Below the pieces are notes generated by a model, which searched no databases, was not told where the DNA came from, and saw only the letters and a list, made by a program, of their open reading frames with translations. A program made the translations under genes and the position numbers. From positions 7,715,001-7,779,000 of the forward strand of contig NC_016109.1 of NCBI RefSeq assembly GCF_000269985.1: a DNA stretch of 64,000 nt. The letters run 5' to 3'. Each line of letters opens with the position of its first letter. Positions within the stretch are counted from its first letter, which is position 1. This document shows, one piece after another, positions 8,351-16,120 of the stretch. This stretch comes from Kitasatospora setae KM-6054 (lineage in GTDB: Bacteria; Actinomycetota; Actinomycetes; Streptomycetales; Streptomycetaceae).

Positions 8351-8464
8351 ATGCGTGTTGCGTCATGCGTGTTGCGTCATGCGTGTTGCGTCATGCGTGT
8401 TGCGTCATGCGTGTTGCGTCATGCGTGTTGCGTCATGCGTGTTGCGTCATGCGTGTTGCGTCAC
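8339..8464. repeat. Nine tandem copies of a 14-bp unit
   Basis: The unit GCGTGTTGCGTCAT is repeated head to tail nine times. Eight copies are exact and the ninth ends CAC instead of CAT. The first copy lies inside the right arm of the preceding terminator hairpin, so the array looks like an expansion of that arm. It has no spacers and is not a CRISPR array. Open frames across it (repeats of MRVASCVLRHACCV) have no start signal and are artefacts. Confidence 0.95.
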
Positions 8465-8518
8465 GTGCGCTACGCGAAGCCCGTGCGGGTCTGCCGGGCG
8501 GGGCCAGGCCGGAACGGA

Positions 8519-8785
8519 TCAGGCCAGGGTGAGGAACATCTTTTCGAGCTCCGCCTCGCTCATCGGTGCCCCGCCCTCCTCGGCCTCGGCGAGGCACTGG
8601 CGCATGCCGCTGGCGAGGATCTTGAACCCGGCCCGGTCCAGCGCGCGCGAGACGGCGGCGAGCTGGGTCACCACGTCCTTGCAGTCGCGTCCGGCCTCGA
8701 TCATCGCGATCACGCCGGCCAGCTGGCCCTGTGCCCGGCGCAGCCGGTTCAGCACCGCGCCGACGGCCTCCTCGTCCACCTGCAT
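8519..8785 (-). CDS. CsoR/CstR-family repressor, copy 2 (inverted paralogue)
   Basis: The 88-residue protein starts at ATG 8785 after GAGGAGGTGC. It differs from copy 1 at residues 4, 5, 57, 65, 83 and 86 only, and it keeps Cys35, Gly60 and Cys64. Many synonymous positions are also identical, so the duplication is recent or maintained by gene conversion. The two copies converge on the 14-bp array. Its upstream region lacks an intact operator (see 8823-8838), so it may be expressed without autorepression. Confidence 0.9.
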   Translation of the reverse strand: MQVDEEAVGAVLNRLRRAQGQLAGVIAMIEAGRDCKDVVTQLAAVSRALDRAGFKILASGMRQCLAEAEEGGAPMSEAELEKMFLTLA

Positions 8786-8822
8786 CGAGCACCTCCTCGC
8801 CCTTTTCTGAACTCGCCCGATC

Positions 8823-8838
8823 ATACGGGAGGCACTCC
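8823..8838. promoter_or_regulatory. Degenerate operator half-site upstream of repressor copy 2
   Basis: ATACGGGAGGCACTCC equals operator 4 over its first ten bases (ATACGGGAGG) but has lost the GGGTAT half. It is in the place expected if copy 2 was duplicated together with its promoter. Confidence 0.45.
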
Positions 8839-8926
8839 GCGGGCCCGCCCCGGCCGCCACCGCCCCCGGTCGCGGCACCCGGGCCCCGCGCGCGACGGCC
8901 GAGCGGATCGGCGCCGACCGGTCCGG

Positions 8927-9970
8927 TTACCGCCCGGCCCGCACCGGGACGGCCGGAGGAGTCGGGGAGGGAGCCGGAGTGGCGGTGCCGCTCCGGTGCG
9001 GCACTCGCAGGGCGGTAGTGGCGGGGGCCCGGTCCTCGCCCGGGACGCGCACCGGCCCCTCGACGGGGTGGGTGCAGCCCGGACAGGCCCGCGTGCCGGA
9101 GGTGCCGTCCGGGTGGCGCCGCCGGTCGACCACCCGTTGGGCCGCCGCCGCGAGGTGGCGGCGGCTCGGGAACAGCGCGGGCGGCAGTTGCGGCAGGAAC
9201 TCGACCTCGGCGGTCAGTGCCCGGACCGAGACGACCCGCCACATCGAGGCCAGCAGGCCGTCCTCGCCGACGAACGCCGGTGCCGTGCTGGGCCGCCCGT
9301 CCGGGGTGCGGTAGCGCAGCACCAGCGGCTGCACGGGAGCGTCGGCCCGGACGGCCGCCTCGAACAGCGCCGGGCGGAACCGGCCGCCGCCGTGTCCGCA
9401 CCAGGTGCTGCCCTCCGGGAAGACCACCACCCGGCCGCCCGCGCGCAGTGCCGCCGCGATCTCGTCGACGGTGCCCGGCAGCGCCCGCAGCCGGTCCCGG
9501 TCGAGCAGGATCGTGCCGCCCCAGGAGGTCAGCGGGCCGAGCACCGGCCAGCGGCCGACCTCGGTCTTCGCCAGCATCCGGCCCGGGCGGACCGAGGCCA
9601 CCAGCAGGATGTCCAGCCAGGAGACGTGGTTGGCCACCACCAGCGAGCCCCCCGCCGCCCGGTCCCGGCCCCGCGTCCACTTCCATCCCCGTCCCCAGTC
9701 CCGTCCCCGTCCCCGGGCGGGGCCGGGGACGGCCAGCGCGCGCGCCCGTACGCCCAGCGCGGCCAGCAGCAGCCGCGCCCAGCAGCGCACCAGCCGCTCC
9801 GTCGGCAGCCAGGCCAGCGCCCGCACCAGCGGTACCGCGAGCAGTCCGGCGGCCAGTACCGCCAGGCAGGCGGCCAGCCGCAGCACCCGCCGGGGCAGGC
9901 CGGCCCGGGGCCCGGCGACCGTCACGCAGTCGCCGGGCGTGCACGGCGCGGTCGGCAGCCAGGCACTCAT
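8927..9970 (-). CDS. olsA: PlsC-type 1-acylglycerol/lyso-ornithine-lipid O-acyltransferase (OlsA-like)
   Basis: The 347-residue protein starts at ATG 9970 and overlaps the OlsB-like stop by 4 bp. A hydrophobic N-terminal segment (about 25-50) precedes the acyltransferase domain with block I NHVSWLD (the HxxxxD catalytic pair), GGTILLDRD and the FPEGST block. The coupled upstream gene encodes an ornithine-acylating enzyme, so this protein probably adds the second acyl chain to lyso-ornithine lipid. A glycerophospholipid role cannot be excluded. A Gly/Arg/Trp-rich insert before the domain comes from low-complexity GGGGAC-like DNA. The C-terminus is Pro/Arg-rich and may be disordered. Confidence 0.78.
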   Translation of the reverse strand: MSAWLPTAPCTPGDCVTVAGPRAGLPRRVLRLAACLAVLAAGLLAVPLVRALAWLPTERLVRCWARLLLAALGVRARALAVPGPARGRGRDWGRGWKWTRGRDRAAGGSLVVANHVSWLDILLVASVRPGRMLAKTEVGRWPVLGPLTSWGGTILLDRDRLRALPGTVDEIAAALRAGGRVVVFPEGSTWCGHGGGRFRPALFEAAVRADAPVQPLVLRYRTPDGRPSTAPAFVGEDGLLASMWRVVSVRALTAEVEFLPQLPPALFPSRRHLAAAAQRVVDRRRHPDGTSGTRACPGCTHPVEGPVRVPGEDRAPATTALRVPHRSGTATPAPSPTPPAVPVRAGR

Positions 9971-10911
9971 GCCGCCGTCGCCGTTCCGCGCGAAGCCCCC
10001 GGCGAAGTCCCCCGAGAAGTCCCGAGCGGAGTGCCGCCGCCGGAAGCCGGGTCGGCGTCCTGGCCGGCCCCCGTCCCGCCGGTGACCGCGGAGACCGGCA
10101 GGTCCGCCGCCGCGGCCAGGAAGTGCCGCAGGTAGCGCGGGTCGGTGCGCTCCAGCGACAGCAGCACGTACAGGTCCGCCACGTTGAAGTCCGGGTCGTA
10201 CGCGGGCTCGCCGCACACCCAGGCGCCCAGCCGCAGGTAGCCGCGCAGCAGCGCCGGGACGGGGGTGCGGCCCTGCCGGGCGATGCCCTCCGCCGACCAC
10301 GGGCGCAGCGGCGCGACCCGGTACTGCTGCGGGGCCAGGTGCTTGGCGGAGACGGCGTCCCACACCCCGGCGGCCGTCGTGCCGCCGTCGGCCAGCGGCA
10401 CCGAGCAGCAGCCCGCCAGCCAGGCGTTGCCGGTGGCGGTCATGTAGCGGGCGATGCCGCCCCACATCAGGTTGATCACCGCGCCGTTGCCGCGGTGGGC
10501 CTCGGCGATGCAGGACCGTCCGACCTCCACCATGCCGTCCCGCAGCCCGCCCAGCCGGGCCAGGTCGAACTCGGTGTCGGAGTACAACCGGCCCGCGCGG
10601 CGCGCCTGTTCGGGCCGCAGCAGCCGGTACGTGCCGACCACCTCGCCGGTGGGCTGCTCGCGCACCAGCAGGTGGTCGCAGAACTCGTCGAACGGGTCGG
10701 CGTCCAGCCCCGGCAGCGGGGTGTCCAGCACCGCGCCCATCTCCTGGGCGAACACCTGGTAGCGCAGCCGCTGGGCCTCCCGCACCTCCTCCGCGGTCCG
10801 GGCGAACGCCAGCTGGTAGGTGGGCTGTTGGGGCTCCGACGGCCGGCTCGACGAGAGCCGGGAGGCGGCCTGGGCGGGGAACTTTCCGGTGCGGGCGGGG
10901 GCGGTGGTCAT
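9967..10911 (-). CDS. olsB: OlsB-like ornithine N-acyltransferase (GNAT fold)
   Basis: The 314-residue protein starts at ATG 10911, 8 nt after GGAGAG. Residues about 32-265 match the OlsB acyl-ACP N-acyltransferase family: REAQRLRYQVFAQEMGA, DEFCDHLLVRE, VGTYRLL and EVGRSCIAEAHRGNGAVINLMWGGIARY. The enzyme family transfers a 3-hydroxyacyl chain to the alpha-amino group of ornithine, the first step of ornithine-lipid synthesis, a phosphorus-free membrane lipid. The following PlsC-type gene overlaps by 4 bp. The last 45 residues are low complexity (GTSRGTSPGASRG). No Pho-box-like site was recognised upstream. Confidence 0.8.
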   Translation of the reverse strand: MTTAPARTGKFPAQAASRLSSSRPSEPQQPTYQLAFARTAEEVREAQRLRYQVFAQEMGAVLDTPLPGLDADPFDEFCDHLLVREQPTGEVVGTYRLLRPEQARRAGRLYSDTEFDLARLGGLRDGMVEVGRSCIAEAHRGNGAVINLMWGGIARYMTATGNAWLAGCCSVPLADGGTTAAGVWDAVSAKHLAPQQYRVAPLRPWSAEGIARQGRTPVPALLRGYLRLGAWVCGEPAYDPDFNVADLYVLLSLERTDPRYLRHFLAAAADLPVSAVTGGTGAGQDADPASGGGTPLGTSRGTSPGASRGTATAA

Positions 10912-11244
10912 GGCGGGACTCTCCGGTCTCTCGGGGCGCGATAGGGTGGCGACGGACGGCACGGGACGACACGCAACGACACGAGCGCTCGTACCCGGAC
11001 CGCCGGTCGGGCGGCACCGGCCACGGGCGGCCCCCGTATGTCTCCCCGACCCGGACAACCCCCGGGTGGACGTCCGTGGGAGACCAGATGTGCACATGCT
11101 GAATGGCCGGTTCGGCCCCGCCACGGCGTCTCGGCGGGCACACCCGTCCCGGCCTGCGCACGGCATGATCCGGACGCCCCGCGGACACCCGGCGGACGCC
11201 GACTCTTCCCCCGCGGGCCACGCCGTTCTGCGAGCGTTCCCGAC
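10912..11244. other. Divergent intergenic region
   Basis: The 333-bp gap between the OlsB-like gene and the membrane mannosyltransferase gene has no convincing gene. A frame upstream of 11245 is open back to 11038 but is Arg/Pro-rich and has no ribosome-binding site. Promoter elements could not be assigned with confidence. Confidence 0.4.
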
Positions 11245-12684
11245 ATGCCGAACACGGGCGCGAACGCCTACCCGAGCCGGTACCGGTGGCTCGGACTCCT
11301 GGGCTCGCTCGCCCTCGCCGCCGGCGGACTCACCTCCGGTGCTCTGCCGGCCACCGCCACCGGCCCCACCCTGCGCGCCTCCGGCGGCGCCGGCACCGTC
11401 CTGGTCTTCGCCGGCCTGACCGTCCTCACCGCCGCCTGGCTGCTGCTCGGCCGCCCCACCGACGGACAGCGCCCGCCCGGCACCCGCTGGCTGACCGCCA
11501 CCCTGGCCTGGTGGGCCGCCCCGCTCCTGCTGCTGCCCCCGCTGTTCAGCCGCGACGTCTACAGCTACCTGGCCCAAGGCGCCATGCTGGCGGGCGGGTT
11601 CGACGTCTACGCGGACGGTCCCGCGCTGCTCGGCGGCCCCGCCGCCCAGCAGATACCCCAGGTCTGGCAGCACACCCCCGCCCCGTACGGGCCCGGCTTC
11701 CTGCTGCTGGCCCGGGCCGTCGCCCCGCTCGCCCAACACCCCTACGCCGGAACGCTGTTGCTGCGCTTGGCCGCCGTCCTGGCGGTCGCCGCGCTGACCG
11801 CCCTGCTGCCCGCGCTCGCCCGCCGCCTCGGCACCGACCCCGCCGCCGCGCTGCGGCTGGGCGCGCTCAACCCGCTGGTCCTGCTGCACCTGGTGGCCGG
11901 CGCGCACAACGACGCCGCGCCGCTCGCCCTGATGCTGGCCGGCCTGCTCGCCGCCACCCACCGCCGCCCGCACCTCGCCGCCGCCCTGATCACCCTCGCC
12001 GCCCTCACCAAGGCCCCCGCCGCCCTCGCCCTCCCCGCCGCCTGGTGGATCGCCGGCACCCCGCGCGCCGGCACCCCGCGCGCCGGCTCCGGCCCGCCCG
12101 CGCCGGGCCGGGCGAGGCTGCGCACCGCCGGGACGTCGCTGCTGGCCGCCGCCGCGACCACGGTCGCCGTCACCGCCGCCGCGGGCACCGGCTACGGCTG
12201 GGTCGCCGCGCTCACCACCCCGGCCACCAGCAGCAGTTGGTCGCCGACCAGCAGCCTGGGTCGGCTGCTCGCCGCCCTGGCCGGGGCCGACCCGGAGCGG
12301 CTGGTCGGCGCCGTCCGGCTGCTCGGCCTGGCCGTCGCGGCCGCCGTGGTCTGCCTACTGGCGGCCGGGGTGGTGCGGCGGGGGAGCGAGCCGGCGGCGG
12401 CCCTGGCGCTCGGGTTCGGCGCGGTGATCCTGCTCGGCCCGGCCTTCCGGCCCTGGTACGCGCTGTGGTGCGTGCTGCCCGCCGCGTTCGCCGCGCGCAC
12501 CCCGCACGCCCGTCTCGCCGCCGAACTCTGCTGTGCCGCGCTGGCGTTCACCGTCATGCCGGACGGATTCGGGCCTGACTCCGCCGAGTTGGTGCTCGCC
12601 GCCGGCGGCATCGCGGCCGGGGCGGCCACCATCATGCTGACCGAACGTCAGATGTCGTTCCAGGAAAGGCAGCCGGCTTGCTGA
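11245..12684 (+). CDS. MptB-like polyprenol-phosphomannose-dependent mannosyltransferase
   Basis: The 479-residue, multi-spanning protein starts at ATG 11245. No clear ribosome-binding site is seen, so the transcript may be leaderless or start nearby. About 12 hydrophobic segments and the motif FSRDVYSYLAQG match MptA/MptB-type GT-C mannosyltransferases. These extend alpha-1,6-mannan of lipomannan-like glycolipids on the outer face of the membrane using decaprenyl-phosphomannose. The Asp in SRDVYSY is the likely catalytic residue. The next gene overlaps by 7 bp and is a second membrane mannosyltransferase, so the pair probably works on one lipoglycan. Confidence 0.82.
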   Translation: MPNTGANAYPSRYRWLGLLGSLALAAGGLTSGALPATATGPTLRASGGAGTVLVFAGLTVLTAAWLLLGRPTDGQRPPGTRWLTATLAWWAAPLLLLPPLFSRDVYSYLAQGAMLAGGFDVYADGPALLGGPAAQQIPQVWQHTPAPYGPGFLLLARAVAPLAQHPYAGTLLLRLAAVLAVAALTALLPALARRLGTDPAAALRLGALNPLVLLHLVAGAHNDAAPLALMLAGLLAATHRRPHLAAALITLAALTKAPAALALPAAWWIAGTPRAGTPRAGSGPPAPGRARLRTAGTSLLAAAATTVAVTAAAGTGYGWVAALTTPATSSSWSPTSSLGRLLAALAGADPERLVGAVRLLGLAVAAAVVCLLAAGVVRRGSEPAAALALGFGAVILLGPAFRPWYALWCVLPAAFAARTPHARLAAELCCAALAFTVMPDGFGPDSAELVLAAGGIAAGAATIMLTERQMSFQERQPAC

Positions 12685-13931
12685 CCCGCGGCACCACCAC
12701 CGCCAGGAGCGCGGTCCTCGCCACCGCCGTCCTCGCCACCACGCTCGTCCTGGCGTTCATCCCGGGCCACCGCGGCTGGTTCGACGTCGGCGTGTACTAC
12801 GGCACCGTCCGGCACTGGGCCGACACCGGCCGGCTCTACGACTACGTCCGGCCCGGCACCGTCTACGGGTTCACCTACCCGCCGTTCGCCGCCGTCTGCA
12901 TGCTGCCGATGCGGCTGTTCGGCTGGCACCCGGCGATCGCCGTCAGCGTCGCGCTCTCCGCCGCCGCCACCGCGCTGCTGCTGTACTGGCTGGTCGACCC
13001 GATCGCCCGCCGCCGCGGCTGGTGCCGCTGGTACGCGTACGGCCTGGCGGCCTGCCTGTGCGGCCTCACCAACCCCGTCCGCGACACCTTCAGCTTCGGC
13101 CAGGTCAACCTGCTGTTGGTCGCCCTGGTCTTCGCCGACCGGCAGTTGACGAGCCGTCAAATCACCAGCCGCAGATGGCGGTTGCTGGCCGGAGTCGGCA
13201 CCGGGCTGGCCGCCGCGATCAAACTGACCCCGGCGCTGTTCATCGTCCACCTGCTGCTCACCCGCCAGTGGCGGGCCGCCGCGACCGCCACCGCCACCGC
13301 GCTCGGCGCCACCGGCGTCGGCTTCCTGATCGGCCCGGAGGTCTCCCGCCAGTTCTGGACCGCCACGCTGTGGGACACCAACCGGGTCGGCGGCTTCGCC
13401 AACATGTCCAACCAGTCCCTGCAAGGGCTGATCGCCCGGCTCGGCCCCCAACTCCCCGGCCGCACCCTGTGGGTGGCCGCCTCGCTGGCCGTCCTCGCGA
13501 TCTGGGCGTACCGCCTGCACCGCGCCACCCGGGCCGGCGACAGCCTCGCCGCGTACAGCCTCACCGGCCTCGCCTGCTGCCTGGTCAGCCCGATCACCTG
13601 GGTGCACCACCTGGTCTGGATGCTGCCCGCCCTGGTCGTCCTCGCCGACGCCGCCCTCGACCGCACCCGGCGCCGGCGCTGGTGGCTCACCCTCTGCTGG
13701 CTGCTCCAACTCGTCGTCTCCAGCGGCATGGTGTGGCTCTGGCGCCCCGACGGACGCGACCTCGGCACCCTGTTCGGCGGCAGCGCGTACGCCCTGGTCA
13801 GCCTCGGCCTGCTGATCGCCGTACCGATCCGGCACCGCCCCGACCACCCCGACCCGCCCGCGCACCCCGCCGCACCCGCCACCGCGGCCGCCCCGAAGGC
13901 CCTCGGCAGGCGCCCGGCCGCCGTCGGCTGA
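12678..13931 (+). CDS. GT87-family (DUF2029) alpha-mannosyltransferase-like membrane protein
   Basis: The 417-residue protein starts at TTG 12678, 7 bp inside the previous gene and after AGGAAAGG. FDVGVYYG near the N-terminus, with its conserved Asp, together with TYPPFAA and FGQVNLLL are typical of the GT87 family (PimE-like polyprenol-phosphate-mannose alpha-1,2-mannosyltransferases). Around ten membrane segments are visible. It probably decorates the chain made by the upstream enzyme. The C-terminal 45 residues are Pro/Ala-rich. A run of six G-triplets follows the gene. Confidence 0.8.
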   Translation: MLTRGTTTARSAVLATAVLATTLVLAFIPGHRGWFDVGVYYGTVRHWADTGRLYDYVRPGTVYGFTYPPFAAVCMLPMRLFGWHPAIAVSVALSAAATALLLYWLVDPIARRRGWCRWYAYGLAACLCGLTNPVRDTFSFGQVNLLLVALVFADRQLTSRQITSRRWRLLAGVGTGLAAAIKLTPALFIVHLLLTRQWRAAATATATALGATGVGFLIGPEVSRQFWTATLWDTNRVGGFANMSNQSLQGLIARLGPQLPGRTLWVAASLAVLAIWAYRLHRATRAGDSLAAYSLTGLACCLVSPITWVHHLVWMLPALVVLADAALDRTRRRRWWLTLCWLLQLVVSSGMVWLWRPDGRDLGTLFGGSAYALVSLGLLIAVPIRHRPDHPDPPAHPAAPATAAAPKALGRRPAAVG

Positions 13932-13961
13932 CCACCGGGGAGGAACGGGACGGCGCGGCGC

Positions 13962-13987
13962 GGGGCGGGCGGGCGGGCGGGCGGGCG
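13962..13987 (+). repeat. G-run array (GGGC)n, possible G-quadruplex
   Basis: Six runs of three or four G, each separated by one C, follow the mannosyltransferase gene on the coding strand. Such a tract could fold into a G-quadruplex in RNA or DNA and act as a transcription-end or pausing element. It may also be simple-sequence drift. Confidence 0.5.
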
Positions 13988-14031
13988 ATAAACGGTGGAC
14001 CCGCCCGTCGCGCGCCGCCACAGTGGGCCGC

Positions 14032-15174
14032 ATGACCGCCACCGACCCGCCCGACCCGCCCGTCCCGCTCGATCCGCCCTTCGTGCCCGGCCTCGACCTG
14101 GCCCGGGCCCTGTACGAGGAGGCCGTCCGCCCGATCCTGGCCCGCGCCCACCCGGGGCTGCGGCACGCGGCCGCCCGGATCGGCCCCGGCTCGGAGGTGC
14201 TCGGCTTCGACACCGCGCGCTCCACCGACCACGACTGGGGGCCGCGCCTGCAACTCTTCCTGGACCCGGCGGACGCCCGCCGACACGGCCCCGCGATCCG
14301 CGAACTGCTCGCCGAGCGGCTGCCCGGACGGATCCGCGGCTGGTCCACCCACTACCGCCGCAGCGGCGACCCCCACGACCCGGTCAGCCACCTCGAACCG
14401 GCCCCCGCCGGCCTCGTCGACCACCGCGTCACCGTCCACGACCTGCCGACCTGGCTCGCCGGACACCTCGGCCCGCCCGCCGCCGCCTGGGCCGCCACCG
14501 ACCCCGGCCCCACCGACTGGCTGGCCCTCCCGCAGCAGCGCCTCGCCGAGTTCACCGCCGGCGCGGTCTTCCACGACGGCCCCGGCATCCTCACCGCCGC
14601 CCGCGCCCGCCTGCGCTGGTACCCCGACCAGGTGTGGCGCCACCTGCTGGCCTGCCAGTGGCAGCGGATCGCCCAGGAGGAAGCCTTCGTCGGCCGCTGC
14701 GCCGAGGCCGGCGACGACCTCGGCGCAGCCCTGACCACCGCCCGCCTGGTCCGCGACCTGATCCGGCTCACCTTCCTGATGAGCCGCCGCTACGCCCCGT
14801 ACGGCAAGTGGCTCGGCACCGCCTTCGACCGCCTGGACGCCGCCCCCGCGCTGGCCCCGCACCTGCGCGCCGCGCTGGCCGCCGCCGACCCGGCCGCCCG
14901 CGAACGGCACCTGTGCGACGCGTACCGGGCCGCCGCCCGCGCCCACAACGCGCTCGGCCTGACCGCGCCGCTCGACCCGGCCCGCCGCCGCTACCACGGC
15001 CGCCCGTACCTCGTGCTGCACGCCGACCGCTTCGCCCGGGCCCTGCAACAGACCGTCACCGCGCCGGAGTTGCGCGACCGGCCGCTGACCGGCGCGGTCG
15101 ACCAGTGGGCCGACGGCACCGACCTGCTCGCCCACCCGGAAGCCGTCCGGGCCGCCGTCGACGCGATCGGCTGA
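14032..15174 (+). CDS. DUF4037-family protein (nucleotidyltransferase-like)
   Basis: The 380-residue protein starts at ATG 14032; a GTG three codons earlier is also possible and neither has a good ribosome-binding site. The N-terminal half has GPGSEVLGFDTARSTDHDW, a GS...D.D arrangement like the nucleotidyltransferase fold. The middle and end match DUF4037 proteins (LDHR-like DHRVTVHDLPTWL, QIWRHLLACQWQRIAQEEAFVGRC, TFLMSRRYAPYGKWLGTAF). Members resemble aminoglycoside-modifying nucleotidyltransferases but their substrate is not known. It appears to be monocistronic and converges on the methyltransferase gene. Confidence 0.8.
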   Translation: MTATDPPDPPVPLDPPFVPGLDLARALYEEAVRPILARAHPGLRHAAARIGPGSEVLGFDTARSTDHDWGPRLQLFLDPADARRHGPAIRELLAERLPGRIRGWSTHYRRSGDPHDPVSHLEPAPAGLVDHRVTVHDLPTWLAGHLGPPAAAWAATDPGPTDWLALPQQRLAEFTAGAVFHDGPGILTAARARLRWYPDQVWRHLLACQWQRIAQEEAFVGRCAEAGDDLGAALTTARLVRDLIRLTFLMSRRYAPYGKWLGTAFDRLDAAPALAPHLRAALAAADPAARERHLCDAYRAAARAHNALGLTAPLDPARRRYHGRPYLVLHADRFARALQQTVTAPELRDRPLTGAVDQWADGTDLLAHPEAVRAAVDAIG

Positions 15175-15228
15175 CCGGACGGCTTCCCATCGGGCGGCTT
15201 CCCACCGGGCGGCTGACCGGGTGGGCCG

Positions 15229-16032
15229 TCAGGACGGGCGGACGGCCCGCAGCGAGTAGACCAGCGGGAGGCGCGGGCCGGCCGGGAGGCGGAAGTGGCC
15301 GTGCGCGTGCTCGTGCAGGAACTCCAGGCGCAGGCCGGCCGCCGCGAGGGCGCTGACCACGTCGCCCAGGCCGTGCTGCCACTGCACCGTCCGGGACGAG
15401 GCCAGCGCGGCGTCCTGGTCCGCGTAACTGCCCGAGTCCTCCACCAGTTGGGGCGCCCGCTGGAAGTAGTCCTCCACCAGGACGCCGGGATCCTCCTCGA
15501 CCAGGTCCGCCAGCGGGTGGAACTCCGCGAGGTACAGGAAGCCGCCGGGGCGCAGCAGCGCCGCGACCGTCCGCGCCCAGCGGGCCAGGTCGGGCAGCCA
15601 GGGCAGCGCGCCCCGGCCGGTGTACACCACGTCGAATCTCTCCCCGGCCAGCGCCTCGGCCGCCGCGTACACGTCCGACACGACGAACCGGGCGGTGTCG
15701 GCGCCGATCCGCTCCGCGAGCTTCGCGGCCTCGGCGACCGCGGGGGCGGAGAAGTCCAGCCCGGTCACGCGGGCGCCGCGCCGGGCCCAGGAGAGGGTGT
15801 CCAGCCCGAGGTGGCACTGCAGGTGGAGCAGCTGCTTGCCGGTGACCTCGCCGACCTCGGCGAGCTCGAAGTCGAGCAGGGTGTCCGCCCCGGCGACGAA
15901 GCCCGGGAGGTCGTAGAACTTCCCGCCGACGTGGACGGGCACCCGCTCGTCCCAGTTGGCGCGGTTGATCTCCGCCCAGTCGGCGGGCGGGGCGGGTGTG
16001 GGGCCGGGCGCGTCGTGCACGTGGGATGCCAT
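15229..16032 (-). CDS. Class I SAM-dependent methyltransferase
   Basis: The frame gives 267 residues from ATG 16032 (MASHV), or 275 from 16056. I prefer the shorter form because a GGAAT site lies about 11 nt before it. The Rossmann motif I is LLHLQCHLGLDTLSWARRG, followed by VTGLDFSAPAVAEA, VVSDVYAA and FDVVYTGRGALPWLPD. These make it a small-molecule methyltransferase of the UbiE-like group. The substrate is unknown. A MarR regulator gene lies 88 bp upstream on the same strand and may control it. Confidence 0.85.
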   Translation of the reverse strand: MASHVHDAPGPTPAPPADWAEINRANWDERVPVHVGGKFYDLPGFVAGADTLLDFELAEVGEVTGKQLLHLQCHLGLDTLSWARRGARVTGLDFSAPAVAEAAKLAERIGADTARFVVSDVYAAAEALAGERFDVVYTGRGALPWLPDLARWARTVAALLRPGGFLYLAEFHPLADLVEEDPGVLVEDYFQRAPQLVEDSGSYADQDAALASSRTVQWQHGLGDVVSALAAAGLRLEFLHEHAHGHFRLPAGPRLPLVYSLRAVRPS

Positions 16033-16120
16033 GTGAAACATCATTCCGATGCGCACGCGCGCCCGGCAACGGATTAACGGGGTGGCGGGTCAACCGGGTG
16101 GCGGCAAGGCGGCGGTGCGG

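Noticed and set aside
8339..8464. Possible CRISPR array
   Set aside because: The units are contiguous, only 14 bp long and have no spacers, and no cas genes are present.
8337..8810. Open frames of repeated MRVASCVLRHACCV across the 14-bp array
   Set aside because: They arise only because 14-bp units read in all frames without stops. There is no ribosome-binding site, and they run antisense through the second repressor gene.
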